Source: Branchiostoma floridae (taxonomy: Eukaryota > Chordata > Leptocardii > Amphioxiformes > Branchiostomatidae). Taken from it: a stretch of DNA of 64,000 nucleotides. Each line of letters starts with the position of its first letter. Position 1 is the first letter of the stretch. The position numbers and the translations under genes were made by a program. The notes below the pieces were generated by a model. That model made no database searches. It was not told the DNA's origin and worked only from the letters and a program-made list of their open reading frames with translations. Below, piece after piece: positions 13,101-25,600 of this stretch. The DNA lies in the NCBI RefSeq assembly GCF_000003815.2, contig NC_049986.1:23462630-23526629 (forward strand), read 5' to 3'.

Positions 13101-15880
13101 CAACTCCGGGTCAATGGGACAGGCTAAAGAGCTGAAAATGCATGAGATGACACCTAAATTTTACCACAATTTACATCTTTATGCATAGAAAACTAAACAC
13201 GGCATCTAATAAACTGCCCCGTAGCACTCGTATCCATCCCCTAACTTCATTGTCTTCTGTATTAAAGTATGTACGGTGTATGGGGAGTATTTTCCCTCTG
13301 GCTATATATTTGATGACTTATGACTGAAATGTTTTAATAAATGACGGGTATTCTATGGACCCTAAGCTCACATAAGAGATACGCTTTCTCCCTGATAATG
13401 GCAACGTTACTTCTCTCTGTACATAGTAAATTGTTTGACAAAAGAACCATGAGAACGCACAGATTTATCGACTTATAAGACTCATTAGGACTTACAGGAA
13501 ATATCTCTGATATATAATTTGTCTGCCCTTGCCCCTTCACTCATGATCTCAATGTGGCCGATTTGAGCTTTCATGAATAAACAAAAGTTCAAAGAAATAT
13601 CCATCGGATACCCTCGGCATTTTCTTACAATAGTTTTTCATTGTGCGAATGTTAACGTTATTTGTTAACATTATACTCTGTACCAAAAGCATATATGAGA
13701 ACACGCCCTCCCTGCTCAATGCATATTGCACTTGTTTTAAGGTAGAACCACAAGAGGTGGAAAAAACACTCAGAAACTGTGATACAGTTAATTCCTAGTG
13801 CTTTCACATGCAAAATAATTTTCCATGTTACAATTGAAGTCAGTCTCTTTAACTTTTTATGTAGAATTAGAAAATATTTTACCGGCTTTGAAGCTTGAGG
13901 CTTCGTTCAAGTGATTTCGTGACTGTTACTTTCGGCTGATAACAACACCCATGTAAGACCCACTTTCCACAAGACGGTACTAGATACTAAACAGTGACCT
14001 AAATTGGATTTCTGTATTTCTCGATTTCATCATTAGAAAATCATGTAGAATGTAGAAGTATAACTTTAAACACAACAAAAAAACACCAAGCTTCATCATG
14101 AACCGTAAAATTCGTTGGGTCATGTGTCAATTTTTAGGTTGCACGTTATGGTGAACGGTCTTTTGAATAAATGGAGTTGAAAGCTTCTTATCTCAATCAT
14201 AGCCTAATGCTACCGATTTCCTCACGATGATTTTCCCTGGGATAAACTTTCCTAAACGACAGTCCCGTAGGACTCTTTGTGCTGTATCCTAACTTATTGT
14301 TTCTTATATTAAAACCAATTTTTGCTTTACGACAAAACGTTCCTTATGAATCATCTAGACTAGGGACACGAGAGAACTAAAGTTGCTAATAGATACCGAG
14401 TCGTGAAGTACTCATGACGGTTTCATATAGGAAAAGAAAGCAAACATGTTGACATCGTTACACAAAAGGCAAGTTAACGCCTTTTTTGGCTCACAAAATT
14501 AAAACGATTTGGACTCCCCATCAAAGATCTCATTGAATTTTATCAGGGTTACATACGGCCTACTTTAGAGTACGCTTCCCTCAGTTTCGAGCCCGAGTAT
14601 CACGGCGCTGCAATCCATGAAGATCGAGCGAGTACAAAAGCCTGCCCTCAGTATCATTCTTGGCCCCCAATATACGTGTTATAACGAAGCCCTAACATAT
14701 TTATGTCTCCCATTCTTAGAAAACAGGAGGAAAACCTTAGCCTTCAGTTTGCAATCTGCTATCTTTAGAAGCTGGCCACCCACAACCCGTTCGGAAATCC
14801 ATGCTTGAAACCTAAACGGTGCGAACCAACTTTGCATTCCATACTGTGTAGAAGTAGTGCGATGTATTTTAATGTTCACCGACTGAATCAATGAACCGAT
14901 CTTATATTTGTGTCTGTTCTCTTAGGAAGAAGTGTCTGGAAACTTTAATGGAGAAGGGAAATATATATTTTGTTGCTCGAGGCGGGGGAAAGGTTGCCAG
15001 TGAGCTTGGGCTATAACAATCGGGTAAATGGAAGAACGCTAGATATTGCACGATCCAGTATTTGGCAAGAAATTATTTTCTCTTGATTTCAATTAAAAGC
15101 TAATGACGGGAAAATATCAGAAGCCACACAAACAGTTTTAGCTATTGCGTCAGACTGTGTTTGGTAGCGAATATTTTGCAAAGAAGGGGCAAACATCTTG
15201 ACCAGAAGGATTAAAAACTTCCCATGGCATGAGATGTAATAACTGCGTACGTGGAACCTGAATCACAAAAAACGAGATCTTCGGCTTGTTTGTTCCGGTT
15301 GTTATTCCTGAGTGTTTTGAATGAAATTGTTGAGTGTTTTGGTGCTGTACATTTTGTAATCGGATGATCAAAAACAACTTAATAGATAGGGATGGGAGAA
15401 ATACAAAGGACAATCGAAGCCCTACCCTTGTCTCTAATTTAGTTTTGGTATGCACCTAAATTTAAGTTATTAGAACATTAGAAGTTTAAATCCCTAGCAG
15501 AAAATTTTGAGTACATTACGGATACAATATCTGTTCAAGATGATTGACTGAAATTTTCTGTTATATTCTAAATTATCTAAGTCTTCTTAGAAAATAATAA
15601 TTTTTGTTATTTGTTATGATTTACCCCGCAGTTTCTAGCATTAGAACACTGTGAGTAGCAGCAACGAAAAGTAAATTAACAACCATACCACTTAAAACAC
15701 TGTTGTAAATAATATCTAGTGGAGGGGGAATGGAGTGGGGTGGGCAAACTACTTGACCAGAAAAAATTTCCACGGTTGCATACAAGCTTTTGTTTGTTCC
15801 GGTTGTTTTTCTGTACGATTTGAATGTATGCAGCAAGAAGACCTTTATTTTGCAATCTGATGATCAAAACCGTACAAAAA
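10197..15880 (+). repeat. Family A repeat, diverged unit 3
   Basis: Starts with the family A opening words (ATTCTGTTGTTATTTGATAG) and ends with the same tail as unit 1 (GATTTGAATGTATGCA near 15825). It is clearly diverged and longer than the other units: segments related to the 1.87-kb and 2.8-kb parts of unit 1 appear more than once (10.73, 11.87 and 12.74 kb). 13.0-14.9 kb is only weakly related, and I see no gene in it. Confidence 0.7.
11105..11350 (+). repeat. tRNA-derived SINE
   Basis: The B box GGTTCAAATCC (near 11163) is close to the pol III consensus, with an A-box-like GTGGCGTAAGTG about 30 bp upstream. The body has the shared CTCTCACTCTACCCAGGTG and GGAGGAAGGAGAGTGTTGGGAT words, also found inverted at 63.55-63.74 kb. 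Confidence 0.6.
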
Positions 15881-15919
15881 ATGCATTCGCATTGAGTTTT
15901 CATCTGATAACTGCTCGAC

Positions 15920-16345
15920 TTTTCCTCTGTATTTATTTGTTAGCTTGTCGGTTATCAGTTTGGAACTACAGAGCTGCCTTGAATAAAACTTACGGAAAAG
16001 GGAACGAAAAATGACTGCTTGTTAGCTAACCGAACGGTTAAATTAATTTATGTTCGATACGTTTACATACAAAAATCAACAGGGGTGGAAATCCAATCGA
16101 AGAGTTTTTGAGATATCAGTAGGTAAGACGCATCTGGTCTATCAACAATGCGGGAATTTCGTTTTCTGTTGTTTTATCTCTAACCACACCTGTGAACTCA
16201 GAACAGTGGCTAGAACTACTTGCATGTACTAACGATTGAAAATACTCATTTTTCTCAAATGCAGTCCAGTAAGCTGCCCACAAGGAGCGTCACGAATCTG
16301 CTAAGTAAATCTGGGGTAACTTTCAGCTTAAGCGCCGTGACATAC
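15920..16345 (+). repeat. Family A repeat, partial unit 4
   Basis: Covers the first about 400 bp of the family A unit (TATCAGTTTGGAACTACAGAGC, then TATCAGTAGGTAAGACG and CTGGTCTATCAACAATGCG). It is adjacent to arm L, and the inverted copy at 56.6-57.1 kb is also joined to an inverted L, so A and L form one compound unit. Confidence 0.7.
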
Positions 16346-16470
16346 ATTTTCTACTGTAACTACTGTAACACAGGCTCGTACAAACCCTACCCACTGAGAA
16401 AATGTACCCCTACTGATACTTTGTGTATCGTAATTAGAATAGACGAGAAGTCACCCCTTGGATTGGTAAG

Positions 16471-16700
16471 GGGGCCTTTCCACTAGACGGCGATCGCGCT
16501 GCGCTCTCACTGCGACCTAAATAGGATATGGGTAACCTTCGCTTTCACACTAAGTATATCATACAAAACGTAAAAGTGTGACTGAGAAGACAACAAAACA
16601 CACAAAGTGTAAAAAAAATTCGTTTTTTTTCTATTGAATTCATTGAGCGATCTGTCAATTTTGAGGTCGCAGAGAGAGCGCCGTCCTAGTGGAAATGGGG
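16471..16700. mobile_element. MITE-like element with terminal inverted repeats
   Basis: Left end GGCCTTTCCACTAGACGGCG and, reverse-complemented, right end CCCATTTCCACTAGGACGGC are inverted repeats. They continue through CTCTCACTGCGACCT and CTCTCTCTGCGACCT. The about 230-bp interior is non-coding. The matching inverted arm at 56.5 kb lacks it, so it inserted after that repeat had spread. I could not define a target-site duplication. Confidence 0.65.
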
Positions 16701-16739
16701 TATAACAATCAGGCCAACATATCTGACCGTCACTTGTCC

Positions 16740-17712
16740 CCAAAACATCTAAATTACTACAGGATCATGACAGAGATTATTTTTACCAAATAGGCGCATT
16801 CTACAAAATGATCGTCCGCTACATACGTTGTTTGAAGATAAAATAATAATGGCAGCAGAAACGTTTAGAAGTGGATTCCCACGGTTTGTACTTATATGAA
16901 CCTTATATACACAAAACCGCAAACCTTTTTCTCCAACCTTGTCGACAAACTCGGTATACAACTTTTGCTTTTTGCGTATAACGTACTTGTATTGAAGCTA
17001 AGAACAGATTGACATAAGGGTTGGTAAAATACTGAACTACGATTGGAGAAGTTTAGTTCTGCGCGCTTACGCTGTTTACAATGTATGTATAGGGAGGGTG
17101 GGAGGATTTTGTTCTGCGTTGAAATAGAAGGACTCCAAAAGACGGATTGACTTAAACATAAAAAGAAGATAATCCACACACCTGATTTGACTGTTGAACT
17201 TGAGGAAACTTGAAGTGAAGCGACAAATCTGCTGCTCTCTCCTCGTACGCTAATATTGGATTATACAGTCACAAAATATTCTTTAGCTATTCGCTTCGAA
17301 CCACCTCTCACCTCAAATGGCCATACAATATTCTGTATCTATTCTTTTCCCATGACCTTTCACCTAAAATGGCCATACGGTATTCTGTTTCTATTCTTTT
17401 CCCGTGACCTTTCACCTAAAATGGCCGTCAAAACATACCGCTGAAAAGCTATGTTTTCTTCAATGTAGTATATGGGTCATATTACTTTGTTTTGTTTCCG
17501 GGGTCATATTGGGCGTTGGAAGTCCCCATTGCAAAGAATGACTCGACTCACGCACGCCTCCTTCGGTGATCACAAGTTTTGCAAAAGGATCATATAAACA
17601 TTGAAAGAAGTTTGGGATATTATCTTTGAAATCTTTATTTAAAATACTAGTACCATCTTTCAGACATTTTGTGTCTGAAGTGTGTTGGTGTTTACATACA
17701 CTCCTCCAGGGA
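16740..17712 (+). repeat. Repeat arm L (inverted partner at 55.75-56.53 kb)
   Basis: Recurs in inverted orientation at about 55745-56530. Examples: TTTCACCTAAAATGGCCGTC at 17409 against its complement near 56020; the CATTCTACAAAATGATCGTC region at 16800 against its complement near 56365; the ACACTCCTCCAGGGAAAA word near 17700 against its complement near 55757. It also holds sub-repeats of the AAAATGGCC words at 17.31, 17.36 and 17.41 kb. Non-coding. Confidence 0.7.
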
Positions 17713-17771
17713 AAATTGCATTTAAAGCTGTTAAAAAAGACACCATATTACAGTACCAAAAATTGAGCCCC

Positions 17772-19045
17772 TGTTTGTTTTTATTGTAGGTTGTCTGGTT
17801 GACTACTAATACGCAACGCCCTAGGCTGGGCACTACCTAAATCCAGGTAACTACAAAAATTAATGGAACATAAATTATTTTATCTTGTATTCTTCTCCTT
17901 TGGTAAGCTCCATTGATATGTATGGTTCCAGAACATGTAGCGGAAACAGAAAATCTTACAAACGGGTTCCTGTGGTTTACGCTTCTACAGTAATCCCCAA
18001 CTTGGTGTACGGACAAATCCATAGGTAGCACTCTGTGCACAATTTACTATGTTAGATTATTACTTTTCCACTACATACAGATGTATTAAAGCCAATGCCA
18101 AATTACACACAAAATCCAGCAAGGATAGACAAAAAAACTGAAACATATTAAACTACTATTGTGACACAATCTGTGCCTTCACGCCGCTTTAGTGTCTGTA
18201 AAGATGTTAAGGAAAGGTGGGAGGATATTATTGTCTCTGAGAGAAGAAAAGGACATCAAAACAGATTGAATTAAATTTGAAAAGCAGATGCACATCTGTT
18301 TCGACTGTCTGTTGAGGAAAATTGAATTGAAGCGGCAAATGTAATGCTTTATTCTCTTACGGTTATGGGATTATAGTATCATACAATACTCTTTGACTAT
18401 TCTTTTCACACGACCTTTCACCTAAAATGGCCGTCAAACCAAAGCACAAAGAAGCAACTGATACATTATTTTTATGTTTGATATGAGTGATATTACCTCA
18501 TTTCCGTTTCCGGTATCACGTCTGTGTGTTGTAACTCGAAAGTACAAGGGATGGCTCAACTCAAGGCTTATCCACGCCCCCTTGCGGAGCTCGAAAGTTG
18601 TGCAACACTTCATGTTTCAAAGGCTAAGGAACCTTTCCTGTCCATTTGTTTGACGCTTTGCATTAAATAAAGCAAGGGATGGGCTGTTGCCATGAACTTG
18701 GTTTTGAGAAATATCTACTTGAAAGGTTTGTTCCGCGACTTTTGAAATATAACTTGTTACACTCAGATTGACAAAACAGTACGCTTTTAAGTAAATGAAT
18801 AGGGACAAATAATGGTATGTCAGACGGGGAGAACTGGTACTATATAAGTTTTTTAAGTAGAATTAATTTTATGTGACGAGTAAATACCAATAGTAATATC
18901 GCTTTCTTTCCAAAAACGTCACAAAAAACTTGCAACGAACATGGATATTGGTAATAAACTGTTAACATTTTTAAGGGATTTCTAGCGATAAACATTTTAA
19001 ACTCCATATTCTGTAACTGCACCAATAGAGATAATTCATTTTTAC
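17772..19045 (+). repeat. Repeat 'body', copy 1
   Basis: About 1.27 kb repeated in the same orientation at 54.28-55.57 kb with a few percent difference, starting at TTTTTATTGTAGGTTGTCTG and running to the ACAATAGAGAT/CCAATAGAGAT word. The two copies lie just outside the RTK gene. I recognise no coding function. Confidence 0.8.
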
Positions 19046-19169
19046 CTCTTTGTACATATATTGCAAATAACAAAATAAGGACAGCATTGAATTCTAATTT
19101 TATACTATATACTACAATAACACAATAAACCTAAGCATCAATACCTTTTCTAATGTAATATATACCCTT

Positions 19170-19410
19170 GCTACCATGCAGACGACATTGTCTTTTTAAT
19201 GTCTACTGTGGTCTCACACCACGGTGATCGGTGCCCCGACCGCTGCGACAGGAGCATTGAAGCAAGGAGCTTGGTTGAAGTAGAAGAAGCCCTAGAAGAA
19301 AATGAAGAACAACATGTCACTGACGAAAAATACTGGATAGTAGTTGAAACATCTGACCGTTTCCAGAATCATAATTATCCAGTTGCTTGAGTAACTACTT
19401 TTTGGTGTAT
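19170..19410 (+). repeat. Dispersed repeat fragment
   Basis: The 3' part (CTGACCGTTTCCAGAATCAT, then TTGCTTGAGTAACTACTTTTTGGTG) recurs at 41.70-41.77 kb inside an RTK intron. The 63-codon open frame starting at 19199 is probably incidental. Confidence 0.4.
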
Positions 19411-19518
19411 CTTATTACCTAGGAAGAACAACTTTATCGCAACAACGACTGTTAACCTAGCAACATGTGAGCAAATCATAACTGACCACTAAAAACGTCA
19501 AGAACCAACATAATGAAT

Positions 19519-19633
19519 TTATCGCTTTTTAAAATATCTCACATTGGGGTCTGCCTCCAGTTGCTCTCTGATTGATGTTGCCTCTGGCCTGTTCTTCTCG
19601 TTAAACTTCCAGCACTGCTTCATCAGGTCATAC
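19519..19633 (-). CDS. RTK exon 20: end of kinase domain and stop
   Basis: Encodes [17 protein letters not shown] (alpha-H/I, C-W...R-P), then EADPNV and RYFKKR before TAA. The tail after the kinase domain is only about a dozen residues, so few C-terminal docking tyrosines are available. Confidence 0.9.
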
Positions 19634-22600
19634 CTGCAAGTCATAAATATATGGTCTGTAAAGTTCAAGATTTATGAATTGGAGACTCATTCCTAGTATC
19701 CTGATCAGACTCACGATTTTACGAGATCACAATCTCCGTCTCGACATTTTGTATGTTGCGTACATGGGAAGTTGAGGATGAAGTGTATTTTGGACTAGTT
19801 CTCTATCTACTTTCTCAAGCAATGAGAGCGGCGGAGGACAGAGATAGGCGGGGGGGGGGTGGTGGATGGGCTAGTAGGGGTGCCCCATTCATGATAGATG
19901 AGGTGAGGTGTGAAAATCACATTCAGGCACACATAAACAAAATCATTTGACATAGACGCATCGTCAAACTACTTTAAGCCATGCCAACAGAAAAGATTAA
20001 GATGTGATCAAACATAGCGAGACCTCACCTTTGGTATGTGCACATCTGGGGCTTGGGGAGTCTGAAGTGGTTCTGCAAAGCATCGTACAGACTTTCTGCA
20101 GTCTCTATTCCAGAGTAAGGCATGCGGCCCAGCTGCGCCACTTCCCACAGCAGAACCCCGAAAGACCAGCTGCATGGACAGTGAGGACATTTGTTCATAT
20201 GAGAATCGAGGGGTAAGAGTAAGCGTGGTCATCGTATGCAGCACTGAGAAATATGTTCATTATGATCATTGGTGTTAAGCTACCCATAGAAACCTGACGT
20301 TTGGAGTGATGACGAAAAATTGTTGGTCTCTACAATTGAGTAATTAGATGTCAAACCAATACTCTTTCTAAGCTGCATGATTATATGTTATAACGTTCTT
20401 TTGAATTCTCCGTTACTTCAGATTTTTCGACAAATGAGAAGGTAAACAGGCATTTGCCGATGAGTTCGGCAACCTGTTTGCCTGACCTGCACATGACTTT
20501 TTATGGTAAAAGAGGGGTGTGCAATTCCTTCTCCACCCTCTCGTCTACTGACGCCCATAGTCCCGCAGGTGCTCCAGCATGTACTGAATTTGAATTATAA
20601 ACGTTCCGACTCGATTTGTGCATAATCAGTACTCAATTATGTCAATCACCACATGGCAAAAATTAAACAATTTTCATCAAACTATCGTTGAGCTATCCTC
20701 CTTTTAAGTTTTAGAATGTTGTAATATGGTTACAATGGCACACTCACACGTCACTCTTGTGGGTGAACCTAGCCTCGTTCTTCAGGCCCTCCGGAGCCAT
20801 CCACTTCAGCGGCAGGAGGTCGTTACGCTGAAGGAATAGATAAAGACAGTGTTAAGAAACAGTGGGGTTCTTTCAACTATTATTGAACCTAGAGATTCGC
20901 GACCAAAGGTAACACAAATGCGTATGATTAAACTGTGATATTGTTGTGTGATTGATTAATTCACTAGCCATTGTTGGGTATAACACGATTGCTAAATTGT
21001 TGGCCGTTTTTGCTGTTTTTATTATTTGTTTTCTTTTTTTATACATACTACAAATACCCAACGAATACTATAGGGTGTGACCTACACCGTCCTGCCGATG
21101 GTACCCCACAGCGTACATGTCCCGGGCCAGCCCGAAGTCCGCGATCTTGGCGGTTCCCTTCCCACAGATCAGGATGTTCCGGGCAGCGATGTCTCGGTGA
21201 ACAAGCTGGATACAGGAAGGACAACATATATGTAGTACTAGCGATTTGCCCGTAGTCTTTGGAACCACTTACATCTAATAGATGATAGTTAATCAAGCCA
21301 GATTGTCCAATTTTGACAACGTTTTAGACACGTTTGGAACTATTGTTTTTTTTTACCTTCATGCTTGCCAGATGCTCCAGACCGCAGCACACTTCCACCA
21401 TCATGTTCTCGAAGATGTGCCGTTTGTTGACCAGAACGGTCCTGTTGAGTTTGGACTCCGCACGTAACGTCCACAGCAGGTGCAGGAGGCATCCTTGCTC
21501 TGCGTATTCCAGCACCAGTTGAAGTGGTCCTATAATTAAACCCATTTACAGTAGAAGCCAGTTATTTGCACAATGGATTAACGCACACTTCTGTTAACTG
21601 CACGGAATCACAAAATCCAAAACCGGTGCGGTCCAGCTGGATAACTTCGCCTTATAGCACCAGCCGGATAATTGCACGAAATACATTGGCAAACAGGCCG
21701 TGTAATTAAACGGCTTCTACTGTTCTATCATAGTCTGTATAGACTGGACTGACAGTAGTGGTAATAATATCATACTAATGCTGACCCTAGAATGATATGA
21801 CGGCATTCAGAAGAAAATTAACAGTTACACATCCATTAACCAAAGACCACAACAAACAAACAAACAACTGACCATCTCTAAAACAGATGCCTTTCAGCCC
21901 GATGATGTTGTCATGGTTACCACACAACAACATAATGCAGGTTTCCCTCAGAAGGGCTTCCTTAGAGTGGGTCTCTTCTTCATCTGGACAAATATAAACA
22001 TGTAAGCAACAAACAGAAAACGTTTCATCGTGCATTTTCGAATATGCTAAAAGAAACCATTCTGACCTGTTCTTGTCATTAATGTTACCCAATTTCATCC
22101 TCATAGAATAGTCTACTAAGGTTAGACATCCAGGTAAGCAATATTCAGCGTCACTAGAATGAACTAGCAGAACAATTCAATACAAGTACAGCTAGTCCAT
22201 TCTAGTGACGCTGCAGAAGAGTGATGGATGTCACTCGAAACGTCCGGAAGTAAATATACGTTTTCAATCCAGTTGTAGAGATTGAATTGTATCTGAAAAT
22301 CTACAAGTAATTACATTTTAGCCTCTTCACAGCCACCACCACGTCGTCTTCCCCAGGTTGCGACAGCGTTGCCTTGACGACAGAGGTATGTCCAGAAAAG
22401 GGGTAATTGTACGAAGTTAGTGTGTACGAACTTGTACGAAGTTAAAGGTAGATATAGACCGTAATCGGTAAACTTCGGAAGTGTTAAGTGACGTCATCTA
22501 ACTTTGTACAGGTAGGCAGGGTTGGTGTACGATGTACGATGTACGAACTTAAAAAATCTAACTTAGTACATAGGGGAAGGGTTGATGTACGATGTACGAT

Positions 22601-25600
22601 GTACGAACTTAAAAATCTAACTTAGCACAGAGAGGCAGGGTTGATGTACGATGTACGATGTACGAACTTAAAAAATCTAACTTAGTACATAGGGGCAGGG
22701 TTGGTGTACGATGTACGATGTACGAACTTAAAAAATCTAACTTAGTACATAGGGGCAGGGTTGATGTACGATGTACGATGTACGAACTTAAAAATCTAAC
22801 TTAGTACAGAGGGGCAGGGTTGATGTACGATGTACGATGTACGAACTTAAAAAATCTAACTTAGTACAGAGGGGCAGGGTTGATGTACGATGTACGAACT
22901 TAAAAAATCTAACTTAGTACAGAGGGGCAGGGTTGATGTACGATGTACGATGTACGAACTTAAAAAAAATCTAACTTAGTACAGAGGGGCAGGGTTGATG
23001 TACGATGTACGATGTACGAACTTAAAAAATCTAACTTAGTACAGAGGGGCAGGGTTGATGTACGATGTACGAACTTAAAAAATCTAACTTAGTACAGAGG
23101 GGCAGGGTTGATGTACGATGTACGATGTACGAACTTAAAAAAAATCTAACTTAGTACAGAGGGGCAGGGTTGATGTACGATGTACGATGTACGAACTTAA
23201 AAAATCTAACTTAGTACAGAGGGGCAGGGTTGATGTACGATGTACGATGTACGAACTTAAAAAATCTAACTTAGTACAGAGGGGCAGGGTTGATGTACGA
23301 TGTACGAACTTAAAAAATCTAACTTAGTACAGAGGGGCAGGGTTGATGTACGTACACAATGTTCGAGAAGAGGGAAAACTGGAGAGAGCCGGTGTGACAG
23401 CGATCTCGCCCCCCCCCCCCAAGAGCAGCTGGTTACTACATTTTACAGGTGCGCTACCTGGTACTATACTGCACCTGGGGAGTAACGTGTATGGTGTGTT
23501 ACCTGGTACCTTATGGCACCTTATTACCGTACCGTAAGATGCCTGTCATACCTCGAAAGTCGATACTATATTGTTCGGTGCAAACATGACATTGAAATGA
23601 AAAAGACAATTTTTGCAGCTGAGGTGGCATAAAAACAGTGCTACTGCGAACGTATAAATCAACACCGTCTATTGTACGGAATACGTCAGCTATATGTTTC
23701 CAATTTGTCACAGTGTTTTCTTTCTTGTGCTGGAAACATTTCCAAAGCACTAACAAAAACACACGTGAATAATAGTTTCTCATTATAAACACTATCTACG
23801 CGCAAGTTGATATAGCTGTTGCTAAATGATACACAAACACTGGTAAAGTACCTGTCTTAAGAAACACGGGTAAATGCATCAGTTCCTAAATACTAGAAAA
23901 AACAGTCATGTTGGAGGTGAAGATATCCCTTGGCCAGGTGCATATACCAAAATGTGCGTTATTCTAATTAATACCTAATATTTGCATAATTAATAAAGAC
24001 ATTACATAGTTCTTTTGTGGTCACTTCATGGTAGAGACTTCATATTGGAGATATATAGGTTGTTTGAGGACAGGTGAATACAATGAAATACATCTTATGT
24101 CAAGACTCAGGTATATGCAATAATGGGAATACAAGGGACCCAACCCTCCTTGTCTGAAACAAGTTCAACTATCTTATTACCATGTAATTACGTTAATATT
24201 GATACTATGAATGGAGTTATGTATCAAACTCGTGTACTTATATCATTCTGAAACTGCATTTTGTGATTTATACCAATCAACTTCTAAAATGTCATGTAAA
24301 CCCGTTTTTTTTGTGGGGGGGGCGAAATCGCTAAAGGGGGGCGAGGTAGGGGGGCGAGATCACTAGCCGGGGAGGGCGAGATCGCTAGCGATTTCGCCCC
24401 GGGGGGGCGAGATCGCTAGTGATTTCGCCCCCGGGGGGGCGAGATCACGGGGGGGCGAGATCGCTGTCACACCGGACTGCTGACCTTGTAAATTATCAAA
24501 AATAAATGTTCAACAAAAGATAAATGCAATACATGTTGCATTTTCATTATTTTCAGACAAAACATCGTTATTCTACATGTTTCACATTTACCATGTGCAA
24601 CAGGTGAAAGTAGAATAAAATGCTGCGTACAGAGTTAGCATAACCCACAGCATAATCAAAATATCTTAACTTCGTACATCGTACATCGTACATTAGGTCC
24701 GCCCCATGTACGAACTTAGCATAACCCACAAAATAGAAAAATCTTAACTTCGAACATCGTACATCGTACATTAGGTCCGCCCCATGTACGAACTTAGCAA
24801 AACCCACAAAGTAGAAAACATATTAACTTCGAACATCGTACATTAGGTCCGCCCCATGTACGAACTTAGCGTAGCTACGTCACAGATAATTGTCGACGTT
24901 TAACTTTGCCGACAGCGGTTGTCGGAAGTTGTCGGAAGCTAGAAGTTGTCGGAAATTACGTGTGACGTAGGCTGATCCAAACTTCGTACATTTCACCCAT
25001 TTCTGGACATGTATGAAGTACGGGATAGAATATATAGTTTTTCCTGAGGTTTTTCCTACATTCTGTCTTCCACCTGTCAAATCGATTCATTTTTGCGCCA
25101 ATCTTGCAAAGAATGACTTTTTACAGTTCATTTTAAACTAGTCAGTATGCAAGGGTCATTTTTAGATGTAATGTTTTTGATTTCTCCACTTCAAATCAAT
25201 GTGTCGCTGGAAGAATTCATCATCGCACGGAGGGAGGATTCTTTTAGAATTCAATTATGGATTATGGTGGTGATGTTCTTGAATTAATTTTTGCTCACAA
25301 GTACCACTGAAAGGGTCTATTATCTCACTAGGTGAATTTGTAGAATTTAATTTTGATGATCTGCAAAGTCAACTTTATAGTGGAAGTTTTTTTAATGTTC
25401 TAGAGTAACTTGAATTATCCTACGAAAAGTCTGTCCTCGCAAGTTTTTTTTGTAAAGACACCTTTCGAACAGTCTGTTTTGCATAGGGTTTTAGATAGGT
25501 AAAATATGCTGTATTTGCTAGCAACTATCGCCTGTTTAGTTGATATTGGAAATAAAATTAAAATAAGGTCAACGATAGACGATAGGTATAAGCAGTATAG

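Larger units (their letters stand above)
22383..25015 (+). mobile_element. E element, copy 1 (non-autonomous DNA transposon)
   Basis: Left end GAGGTATGTCCAGAAAAGGG; right end, reverse-complemented, CATACATGTCCAGAAATGGG, with the match continuing through AAATGTACGAAG. Left subterminal part: about 15 tandem units of 60 bp (22.50-23.35 kb), each with GATGTAC repeated two or three times. Right subterminal part: about three units of about 77 bp (24.62-24.87 kb) with the complementary GTACATC word, so the two arrays are inverted. It lacks a 60-80-bp internal segment of copy 2 and carries a nested 1.09-kb insertion. Confidence 0.85.

Noticed and set aside
13040-14900. Gene in the interior of family A unit 3
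   Set aside because: Only short frames without domains; sequence is weakly repeat-related.
22500-23352. CRISPR-like array of regular repeats
   Set aside because: Units are contiguous with no unique spacers, and the context is a eukaryotic DNA transposon.
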